This document shows positions 1 through 5,422 of a stretch of DNA of 11,016 nt, piece after piece. The notes beneath the pieces are model-generated. The model did no database searches, had not been told where the DNA came from, and was given only the letters and a program-made list of their open reading frames with translations. A program made the position numbers and the translations under genes. Position 1 is the stretch's first letter; every line of letters starts with the position of its first letter. The DNA is from an uncultured Actinomycetes bacterium (lineage in GTDB: Bacteria; Actinomycetota; Actinomycetes; Nanopelagicales; Nanopelagicaceae), in contig CAIYQS010000003.1 in NCBI GenBank assembly GCA_903928395.1, positions 1-11,016 on the forward strand, given 5' to 3'.

Positions 1-111
1 GACTTTCGTGAGTTGCAACAGTTCATTCAGCAACGAAACCATTTCAGGGTCTAGCGCTGATTTACTTTCAGCTAACGTTCCATCCAGATCAAAGATAACT
101 AACTTTTTCAC
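1..111 (-). CDS. HAD-IIB phosphatase / phosphomannomutase-like protein (3' end beyond window)
   Basis: Only the first 37 codons are present; the gene runs off the left edge. The start is GTG at 111-109, fused to the stop of the upstream gene as GTGA, so translation is probably coupled. The N-terminus reads KKLVIFDLDGTLAESKSAL, the HAD motif I signature DxDGTL with nucleophile Asp at residue 8 and acid/base Asp at residue 10. The following Ala-Glu-Ser-Lys resembles the HAD-IIB branch that includes eukaryote-type phosphomannomutases and sugar-phosphate phosphatases. Family knowledge: these act on sugar phosphates in the cytoplasm with Mg2+. Inference from the neighbours: it may make or dephosphorylate a mannose phosphate used by the glycosyltransferase in the same operon. 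The cap domain, which sets substrate choice, lies outside the window, so the substrate is unknown. Confidence 0.8.
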   Translation of the reverse strand, partial: MKKLVIFDLDGTLAESKSALDPEMVSLLNELLQLTKV

Positions 112-1136
112 CGCTCGAAGAAACTCTGAAGTTGCGCTGCTCGCTGCGCGGTAGAAAGCATCGCGATCGTTGATTCTGCTCCTTGATTGAGATTCGGTCC
201 GTACGGAGTTAATCCGTCGTACCCTCCCCCGGTTTTGGAATCAAACATCTGGACGCCCAAATCATTCTTGCCCATGAACCATTCCCAGGCGCGCTCGACC
301 TCAAGCAACCAACGCGGATTGCCGGTGAAATCCCAAGCGCGGGCACAAGCATCAGCTATCGCCGCTACTTCTAAAGGCTGTTGATCAAAAGCTGGTTTCC
401 TATCACGTAGCCCACGGCCTTCCGTTGGGGTGACAGAAAAATGACCTTCATGAGTCTCTATCTCTAGTAGAAATTTCAACATGTGAAGCCCCTGAAGGAG
501 CAAATCCATATCGCGCAATCCCCAACCAGCGAGCAGTACTGCTTCAACAACAGAGCCATTGCTGTAACGAAGTCTTGGCTCAGGCCATAACCATCCGCCG
601 TGGTTTTCAGAGGGAAGCAGATTGTGTTTAACTTCCTTAAGAATGTGTCGGGCGAACGCGTCGCTTGGGTCAGAGATAAGCACCTCACCGGCACCCAGAG
701 CTGCGAAAACCAGTGACATCCGATCCGCGGTTCTGCCTTGTGCCAATAGTTGAAATCCTGCGAGTGAGCGAGAGCGCATGTTGATGTCCGTCCCATACAC
801 CGCACCTACACCCAGCGCCCAGATGGCTCTCCCCCAACAATCTGCTGTGCTGGGCGCATCGGTCCAGTAGCCGTCTATACCCATGCGATTATGGCATTTT
901 CCCTCTGGCGCAATTGCATCAAGCAGAAAGTCCAAGTACACGCTTTGAAATGAATGGATTTCCAAATCTTTATCGGGCTGACGACATAACAAGATGAAGG
1001 CGCGTGCCACGTCATCAACGCAATACCCATGTTCAACTCGGGCTTCATCTAGAAGAGCATGTTCATAGAGACCACGCGAGGTCGTCATATGTGAAAGATG
1101 CGAAAAGATCGGCTGGTCAATAAGTAACGTGCTCAT
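108..1136 (-). CDS. (alpha/alpha)6-barrel putative glycosidase-like protein
   Basis: A 342-residue cytoplasmic protein with no signal peptide or membrane segment. It is mostly helical, with repeating conserved patches as in (alpha/alpha)6 toroid carbohydrate enzymes: HGYCVDDVARA (36-46), DCWGRAIWALG (99-109), WLWPEPRLRYSNG (182-194), DQQPLEVAAIADAC (251-264) and QGAESTIAML (318-327). As I recall, this fold occurs either as a separate gene or as the C-terminal part of GT4 glycosyltransferases in gene clusters that also hold a GH130 enzyme; here it is separate. Asp, Glu and Trp in these patches could line an active-site pocket, but catalytic residues cannot be assigned. The ATG at 1136-1134 overlaps the upstream stop as ATGA, and its own stop overlaps the HAD gene start as GTGA. 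A role in trimming or binding the glycan made by the operon is inferred. Confidence 0.8.
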   Translation of the reverse strand: MSTLLIDQPIFSHLSHMTTSRGLYEHALLDEARVEHGYCVDDVARAFILLCRQPDKDLEIHSFQSVYLDFLLDAIAPEGKCHNRMGIDGYWTDAPSTADCWGRAIWALGVGAVYGTDINMRSRSLAGFQLLAQGRTADRMSLVFAALGAGEVLISDPSDAFARHILKEVKHNLLPSENHGGWLWPEPRLRYSNGSVVEAVLLAGWGLRDMDLLLQGLHMLKFLLEIETHEGHFSVTPTEGRGLRDRKPAFDQQPLEVAAIADACARAWDFTGNPRWLLEVERAWEWFMGKNDLGVQMFDSKTGGGYDGLTPYGPNLNQGAESTIAMLSTAQRAAQLQSFFER

Positions 1137-2263
1137 GCGACGACTCTTGCATAAATGAGGCTGGAGGCGAGCTGAAGATACTTATGTGCTATGACCGGCC
1201 ATTGAATTCCTGCCGAAATAAGTTTTGTTCTATACGACATTTCCTGAGCTACTTCCGGAACGACAAGAACTCGACGTATCGCGTTCGCGATCGCACTTGG
1301 ATCCTGACGTGGGACCAGGATTCCGACTTCGTTATCGAGCAACTCCACCGCATGTGGAAATCGAGTAGCAATAATTGGACGACCGGCACTCACTGCCTCA
1401 ATCAGCACGCCAGAAGTCACCTGTTCTGAATTATCGTAGGGAAGAACCACCAGCGACGCCGAGGCGATAAGGCTGTCGAGTGCTTCATTAGCTAGAAATG
1501 CTGGTTGAAAATGGACAAGATTCTCAAGGTGTAGTTCTGCAACCAGCCCTTGAAGTCTTTGGCGATAACTTTCGCCTTCACGCTCCAATACCTTTGGATG
1601 CGTTCTACCCGCGATGACATATAGCGGAGCCGGGGAAATATCCCGCAGAAAATTCAAAGATTTGATTACCCATTCAATTCCTTTACCAGGGCTGATTAAC
1701 CCCCACGTCAAAATGACGGGTCGCTCAGGTTTGCGCTGGACCTCGTGAGCGACAACTCGGCGAGCTCCATGTTGAATGAGAAATATCTTCGAGGCGTCAA
1801 TTGAATCCTCTGCCAGTAATCGATCAACCGCCACCTTACTCATAACCACGGTTGCCGAAGCTCGGGTACACAACTCAATGATGATCGACTTCTGATGCGC
1901 AGACGGAGCGCTGAGAACGGTATGAAGCACCACGATAGACGGCACGCTTAATTGGCTTATCAGGGTTACTACGTCTTCACCGTCTTCTCCGCCGTAAATT
2001 CCAAACTCATGCTGAATCAACACCACATCCATTTTATTTAATGTTGCTGCAGCTCTGGATATCGAGTCGTGGTCGCCAGCAGCGATTGTGGCGACAATCT
2101 CTGGCGCACAATCATCTTGATCTGCATTTCTTTCAACAAGGCGGACCACTCGGGTGGAGTGAGAGTTAACTGAATCAATGGCCTTCATTAAAGAAGCGCT
2201 AAATGTTGCAATTCCACAATTCGTTGGCTGATAAGTAGTGACTACTCCGATTTTGGGACTCAT
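1133..2263 (-). CDS. GT4 family glycosyltransferase (GT-B fold)
   Basis: A 376-residue GT-B glycosyltransferase. The N-terminal acceptor half opens with IGVVTTYQPTNCGIATF (residues 5-21) and carries HEFGIYGGEDG (85-95). The C-terminal nucleotide-sugar half has LTWGLISPGKGIEWVI (185-200), VIAGRTHPKVL (216-226) and the donor-binding patch QVTSGVLIEAVSAGRPIIAT (281-300). In most GT4 enzymes two Glu residues form an E-x7-E motif. Here the first position is Gln281 and the second is Glu289, with another Glu at 280. Family knowledge: GT4 members are retaining enzymes that often use GDP-mannose or UDP-glucose. The neighbouring GH130 and HAD genes favour mannose, but this is inference. No signal peptide is seen, so it is cytosolic or on the inner membrane face. 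It overlaps both flanking genes by 4 bp (ATGA). Confidence 0.9.
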   Translation of the reverse strand: MSPKIGVVTTYQPTNCGIATFSASLMKAIDSVNSHSTRVVRLVERNADQDDCAPEIVATIAAGDHDSISRAAATLNKMDVVLIQHEFGIYGGEDGEDVVTLISQLSVPSIVVLHTVLSAPSAHQKSIIIELCTRASATVVMSKVAVDRLLAEDSIDASKIFLIQHGARRVVAHEVQRKPERPVILTWGLISPGKGIEWVIKSLNFLRDISPAPLYVIAGRTHPKVLEREGESYRQRLQGLVAELHLENLVHFQPAFLANEALDSLIASASLVVLPYDNSEQVTSGVLIEAVSAGRPIIATRFPHAVELLDNEVGILVPRQDPSAIANAIRRVLVVPEVAQEMSYRTKLISAGIQWPVIAHKYLQLASSLIYARVVA

Positions 2264-3747
2264 ATTGATCTCGATCCTTCTTTAAGTTGTTTCATTAGCC
2301 CAGCAAAATCAACATATGCGAAACGGGTTTTTAGATCGCTGCATCCATAAGGCAGTATCAGCGTGTTTCCGTGCAGGAGCGAACCACATGAGTAGACGAC
2401 ATTAGGTACATACCCTTCGCGCTCTTCTTCAAGTGCTATCAGCAGCGGTTGTCGCAGTGCTCCGATCAATATTGAAGGGTCGGCTAAGTCAAGCAAAATC
2501 GCGCCTATCGAATATTCACGAATTGGACCAACACCATGTGTCAGAAGCAACCATCCATCTGGAGTTTCTATGGGTGAACCGCAATTTCCGAGTTTTACAA
2601 ATTCCCAAGGTTCTTCCGGAAATTGCAAGGGTACTGGCGGATTCCAAGAAACAAGGTTAGAAGATTGGGCGATGCTAATTGTTTCGTTGTCCCACCTTGA
2701 AATTGCCATGTAGGAGCCGTTCACTCGACGGGGAAAGATAGCCATTCCCTTATTCCCAGCTGCTTGTCCTATCAGGGTTCTAATTTCGAAATTTCGAAAG
2801 TCGCGAGTTTGAAGTAAGTGTTGACTTATTTGTTGCCCGTCATAGGCGGTGTACGTTGCATAGTAAAGAGAGGTTCCATCTCCCTCGTCAAATTTGATAA
2901 AACGAGCATCTTCGACACCCTGACGTTCATCAGAACTCGTTGGAACAATAATGCATTCCGAAAGATCTCGATCTACCGGAAAATGAAGTTGATAGTTAGC
3001 AGATGCAATGCGACGAATCTGTTTCGCAATTTCCCCGGAACCTTCCGTTATCAGACTGTCTTTTAAAATCAGTGTGATGACATCGCCTAAATGATCCGAA
3101 TCGAATTCATCCGGCAACAGACGATAAAGCTCCTCGTAGAGGACGGTCCCAATGTGATGATCCAAAGTTTCCATGAGCAAATCACGAGTGAGCGAAATTG
3201 GAGCAGCTTCGCCACTCACTACCCTTAGCCCAGGTTCCTCGACATGCAATCCAGCAGATTCGCTGAAGGTACCTACCCGAAATTCAATACAAGAAACGTG
3301 GCCTTCTCCGATGGCTCGTAGGCTCAGGATGATTCGGATTTGGTCGGCTGCTAGCCCAGACTGATCGGGATGTAAAACCATTGAGGGGTTAAAAAGTGCC
3401 ACACCTTCAACCGCAAATTCTTGCGTGAAATAAGCGCCAATAAGCTCTTTTCTTTCCTGGGAAATATCCACGTTCGTGGGCATGTGGTGGGCCACCCGTT
3501 CGTAGTTTTTAAGGATGATGTCACCTAATTGATAATGTCGCTCTCGAAAGCGCTCAAGGGTCTTTTTGAGGGTGAGAGTGACCTCGACGTCTCTCATATG
3601 CAGAACCCGCTTCATTATCGTGTCAACGTGCAGCGCCCCTTGGGGCCTTGTTTCAGAGCCTGGTAGAAAGAACTTTGCGATTACTCGAGCGGGATCTGCG
3701 TAAAGAATGCAGCCGGATCGCTGAATAAGCTCATCTGTTTGAATCAC
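2260..3747 (-). CDS. GH130 family mannoside phosphorylase / mannosidase
   Basis: A 495-residue protein with the five-bladed propeller signatures of GH130. Visible motifs are NPSMVLHPD (120-128), GVEDARFIKF (277-286; the family's G-x-EDxR patch), NKGMAIFPRR (332-341), GNCGSPIET...LLTHGVG (387-407) and EGYVPNVVYSCG (444-455). Family knowledge: GH130 enzymes cleave beta-mannosides, mostly by phosphorolysis giving mannose 1-phosphate, sometimes by hydrolysis. The difference depends on phosphate-binding basic residues that I cannot place with certainty. An N-terminal helical region of about 110 residues precedes the propeller. No signal peptide is seen, so it is cytosolic. A TTG at 3759 would add four residues, but GTG at 3747 is preferred because GAGG (3754-3757) sits six bases upstream and the remaining N-terminus (ILYADPARVIAKFF) fits the family. 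It is the first gene of the operon. Confidence 0.9.
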   Translation of the reverse strand: MIQTDELIQRSGCILYADPARVIAKFFLPGSETRPQGALHVDTIMKRVLHMRDVEVTLTLKKTLERFRERHYQLGDIILKNYERVAHHMPTNVDISQERKELIGAYFTQEFAVEGVALFNPSMVLHPDQSGLAADQIRIILSLRAIGEGHVSCIEFRVGTFSESAGLHVEEPGLRVVSGEAAPISLTRDLLMETLDHHIGTVLYEELYRLLPDEFDSDHLGDVITLILKDSLITEGSGEIAKQIRRIASANYQLHFPVDRDLSECIIVPTSSDERQGVEDARFIKFDEGDGTSLYYATYTAYDGQQISQHLLQTRDFRNFEIRTLIGQAAGNKGMAIFPRRVNGSYMAISRWDNETISIAQSSNLVSWNPPVPLQFPEEPWEFVKLGNCGSPIETPDGWLLLTHGVGPIREYSIGAILLDLADPSILIGALRQPLLIALEEEREGYVPNVVYSCGSLLHGNTLILPYGCSDLKTRFAYVDFAGLMKQLKEGSRSI

Positions 3748-3782
3748 AATCCACCTCAATCAGCGCTGGTTTAATTATTTGG

Positions 3783-3788
3783 ATTGTA
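3783..3788 (-). promoter_or_regulatory. Candidate -10 box of the GH130 operon
   Basis: On the minus strand this reads TACAAT, five of six matches to TATAAT. It would start RNA near 3776, giving a leader of about 30 bases before the GTG at 3747. I see no good -35 box at 16-18 bp; instead the palindrome at 3796-3809 fills that space. An activator-dependent promoter would fit this, but that is inference. Confidence 0.4.
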
Positions 3789-3795
3789 TTAAGGC

Positions 3796-3809
3796 AATTT
3801 ACGTAAATT
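3796..3809. promoter_or_regulatory. Perfect 14-bp palindrome, candidate operator
   Basis: AATTTACGTAAATT is its own reverse complement over all 14 bases. It lies about seven bases upstream of the TACAAT box of the GH130 operon and 124 bases before the start of the divergent LuxR-type gene. The symmetry suits a dimeric helix-turn-helix regulator. The obvious candidate is the neighbouring LuxR-type protein, but a sugar-responsive regulator encoded elsewhere is equally possible. The TTACG/CGTAA half-site recurs imperfectly nearby (ACGTAA at 3897-3902, TTACGG at 3823-3828). Confidence 0.5.
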
Positions 3810-3845
3810 CGTTCTGCTTTGCTTACGGTTATCTCCCAAGGCAGA

Positions 3846-3851
3846 TATTAT
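3846..3851 (+). promoter_or_regulatory. Possible -10 box of the LuxR-type gene
   Basis: TATTAT matches TATAAT at five of six positions and faces the LuxR-type gene. RNA would start near 3858, leaving a leader of about 75 bases. No convincing -35 box is found at the usual distance, so this is a weak call. Confidence 0.25.
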
Positions 3852-3932
3852 GGAAAGAAAAAGTTGGAGGGCGATAGCCAACCAATATTCATGAAAACGT
3901 AAGTAGCTGCTCTTAACCTGTTTGGGTGAGAG

Positions 3933-4295
3933 ATGGCAACCCGCTTGCGAAATGAATGTGGTGTCCTCATGCAACGAGATCTGACGCCCTTCGAACGCTG
4001 CATTTTGGAAATAATGTGTGAGGGAAAATCTAACTCCGCCATCGCCCATCAGGCAGGCACTTCTACCAAAATAGTCGAAAATACAATGAGCCGGACAGCT
4101 CGCGTTTTTGGAATCGAGTCCGATTGTGACACCAACCTTCGGGTGCTTTTGGCGCTGGCATATCGTAAAAGTTTTGGAGATGCAGCTTGTAACTCGCTAA
4201 AAATTACGGAAGATCAAATGGGTTGTAGAGATCCCAGAAAATGCCAACCAAGCCACCACCAGATGAAAACCAACGAAAACCTTGTTAGTTGGTGA
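3933..4295 (+). CDS. Short LuxR-type HTH DNA-binding protein (no receiver domain)
   Basis: A 120-residue protein whose core is a LuxR/GerE-type helix-turn-helix. Residues 17-36 begin LTPFERCILEIMCEGKSNSA, then IAHQAGTSTKIVENTMSRTARVFGI follows to 61, with TKIVENTMSR as the recognition helix. Most proteins with this domain carry an N-terminal receiver or ligand domain. Here a stop codon lies in frame just upstream (3927-3929), so it is a free-standing DNA-binding domain. A GGGTG element (3924-3928) four bases before ATG is a modest ribosome site; an internal ATG at 3969 is also possible. Residues 94-120 are encoded antisense to the tail of the 4214-4420 gene and look unstructured (Cys100ish/His/Lys-rich). 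It is transcribed divergently from the GH130 operon and may regulate it, possibly through the palindrome at 3796-3809. Confidence 0.8.
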   Translation: MATRLRNECGVLMQRDLTPFERCILEIMCEGKSNSAIAHQAGTSTKIVENTMSRTARVFGIESDCDTNLRVLLALAYRKSFGDAACNSLKITEDQMGCRDPRKCQPSHHQMKTNENLVSW

Positions 4296-4420
4296 GAAAG
4301 TCCGATCTGAAAGATTTGACCCAACCTGATTATTCGGGTTGGCCGTTGTCGGGAATATTCATTAATGAGCAACCCAATAACAATAGCAATCACGTAGCCA
4401 AAAGAAGTTGATAAATGCAT
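4214..4420 (-). CDS. Small two-helix membrane protein, DUF6186-like
   Basis: A 68-residue protein with a first helix at about residues 8-20 (GYVIAIVIGLLIN), a basic loop (SRQRPTRIIRLGQ, 23-35) and a second, Trp-rich helix ending TRFSLVFIWWWLGWHFLG (46-63). The arrangement, especially the R...W-x3-G-W-H-F ending, resembles the actinobacterial DUF6186 family as I recall it. A longer start at 4471 is possible, but the ATG at 4420-4418 is preferred: it overlaps the upstream stop as TAATG, typical of coupled translation, and gives the usual family length. The function is unknown. Its last 27 or so codons are antisense to the end of the LuxR-type gene, so the two transcripts converge and overlap. 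Confidence 0.7.
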   Translation of the reverse strand: MHLSTSFGYVIAIVIGLLINEYSRQRPTRIIRLGQIFQIGLSHQLTRFSLVFIWWWLGWHFLGSLQPI

Positions 4421-4959
4421 TAGTGAACCTGCTTCTGGAAAATAAATTTGTAACCTATCAAAGTCCAACAAGCAACAAAGAATATACGGCCACCGACGTT
4501 GTGCAACATGGGGTCTACGAGCATAGAAATCGTTGGGTAGTGATAAGGACGATTTGTAACATCCCCGACTATGTAACTTAGCATTTCATAGAATGCCACT
4601 GTTACCGCCAAAGCAACCCATACTCCAATACTTCGTGTTAATGGTGCAACAACTGCCGCGGAAAGGCCACGACCTCTCATCGCAAAGAGAATGAGCGGCA
4701 AAAGTAGCAGTATCGCTATCAGGCTAGGTTTTGTATGTATTTTGAAGCATGCCAAGGCAATTACGTCACCCAAGAAATACAGTTTGATGAAATATCCCCT
4801 GGCGATCGGGAAGGCTTGAACATCGCTCACATGAATCAAGGACATAATCGCAACCGCGATAAGGAAAAAGGATCCATCTAAGGGCGCGCCTCTGTACACC
4901 TGAAAAATCCCGGCAATTGCAAAAACCAAGGCCCAGATGAGAAATTCGCGATTTCTCAC
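4420..4959 (-). CDS. Hypothetical six-helix integral membrane protein
   Basis: A 179-residue protein with about six hydrophobic helices (roughly 6-22, 29-44, 55-72, 79-94, 110-127 and 158-173). I do not recognise a catalytic motif. Notable charged or polar points are SLIHVSDVQAFPIARG (40-55), FYEMLSYIVGD (123-133) and NRPYHYPT (136-143) before the last helix. That helix has the spacing R-x3-V-x2-W-x3-G-x2-F, also found in the last helix of the next gene. The start is taken as GTG at 4959 because AGAGGTGG lies just upstream (GAGG six bases before GTG), the same element as at the GH130 gene; a GTG at 4980 would add seven residues. Its stop is fused to the next start (TAATG), so the two products probably work together in the membrane. 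Confidence 0.7.
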   Translation of the reverse strand: MRNREFLIWALVFAIAGIFQVYRGAPLDGSFFLIAVAIMSLIHVSDVQAFPIARGYFIKLYFLGDVIALACFKIHTKPSLIAILLLLPLILFAMRGRGLSAAVVAPLTRSIGVWVALAVTVAFYEMLSYIVGDVTNRPYHYPTISMLVDPMLHNVGGRIFFVACWTLIGYKFIFQKQVH

Positions 4960-4988
4960 TTGCCACCTCTTTGTAACCACTGGATAAT
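4960..4988 (+). promoter_or_regulatory. Sigma70-type promoter, probably leaderless
   Basis: TTGCCA (4960-4965, five of six to TTGACA) is followed after exactly 17 bp by GATAAT (4983-4988, five of six to TATAAT). The first base of the ATG at 4995 lies seven bases after the -10 box, where RNA should start. No Shine-Dalgarno sequence precedes the ATG. Both facts point to a leaderless mRNA. The -35 box overlaps the ribosome site of the divergent gene. Confidence 0.6.
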
Positions 4989-4994
4989 CCCTTC

Positions 4995-5378
4995 ATGCCT
5001 AAAGTTGTCTGGGGATCTGAACCGGAAGATCATGACTATCCGGCCGCCCAGTCTTACTTATCCTTACTTGCAGACCCTGACGAAATCTCCCGAATTGTAG
5101 ATGAGCTCCGGCTTTCGCCAATAGAGCTAGTTAAAGCCAAGGATGTGATGCGGGCGGCAGGATTACCGATGTTAGAGCGTTCAAATTTTCACGTGAAGCG
5201 TGATTTGAAAAAGATCGTTGAGAAAAGGCCACTCGCACCGATCCTGCTGGTTCGTGGCGACGGAGCCAAACACCTTTCCTTGACGATTGCAGACGGCTAT
5301 CACCGAGCCTGCGCCGTCTACTGGAACAACGAAGATGATTTTATCCACGCCCGAATAGCAAGTTGGTCGAGTTTATAG
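4995..5378 (+). CDS. ParB/sulfiredoxin-like DGYHR hypothetical protein
   Basis: A 127-residue soluble protein. Its C-terminal half runs from a conserved helix (LVKAKDVMRAAGLPML, 45-60) through a strand, LAPILLVRGDG (80-90), to LTIADGYHRACAVYW (96-110). The placement of DGYHR resembles the DG-x-HR turn of ParB N-terminal and sulfiredoxin-like domains, which bind nucleotides. I recall similar small proteins in actinobacteria and proteobacteria annotated only as hypothetical, so a nucleotide-dependent role is a guess from fold resemblance. No helix-turn-helix follows, unlike true ParB. The start is supported by the promoter immediately upstream. It is head-to-head with the membrane protein gene at 4420-4959 (35 bp apart) and 44 bp ahead of the transporter gene. 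Confidence 0.7.
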   Translation: MPKVVWGSEPEDHDYPAAQSYLSLLADPDEISRIVDELRLSPIELVKAKDVMRAAGLPMLERSNFHVKRDLKKIVEKRPLAPILLVRGDGAKHLSLTIADGYHRACAVYWNNEDDFIHARIASWSSL

Positions 5379-5387
5379 TCGCTTTTA

Positions 5388-5416
5388 ATGACCACCAATG
5401 ACCCCTGTGCTATCGT
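5388..5416 (+). promoter_or_regulatory. Promoter of the MFS gene, probably leaderless
   Basis: ATGACC (5388-5393, four of six to the -35 consensus), a 17-bp gap and TATCGT (5411-5416) with an upstream TG one base away (5408-5409, extended -10). The GTG start at 5423 begins seven bases after the -10 box and has no Shine-Dalgarno sequence. Confidence 0.45.
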
Positions 5417-5422
5417 GCAACG

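Noticed and set aside
3852..3882. On the minus strand, GTTGG-N10-CCAAC followed by a T-rich run, terminator-like
   Set aside because: The stem is only five pairs with a large loop, and it lies upstream of the GH130 promoter where no minus-strand gene ends.
3789..4049. Minus-strand open frame of 86 codons over the LuxR-type gene and its upstream region
   Set aside because: It overlaps the clear HTH coding sequence and the palindrome region, has no family resemblance and no good ribosome site.
4321..4342. CCAACC...GGTTGG hairpin 25 bases after the LuxR-type stop
   Set aside because: Only six pairs, no T-run after it, and it lies inside the DUF6186-like coding region; likely codon-driven.
4980..4980. 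Longer start (GTG 4980) for the six-helix membrane protein
   Set aside because: It would bury the AGAGGTGG ribosome site inside the coding region; GTG 4959 uses it at proper spacing.
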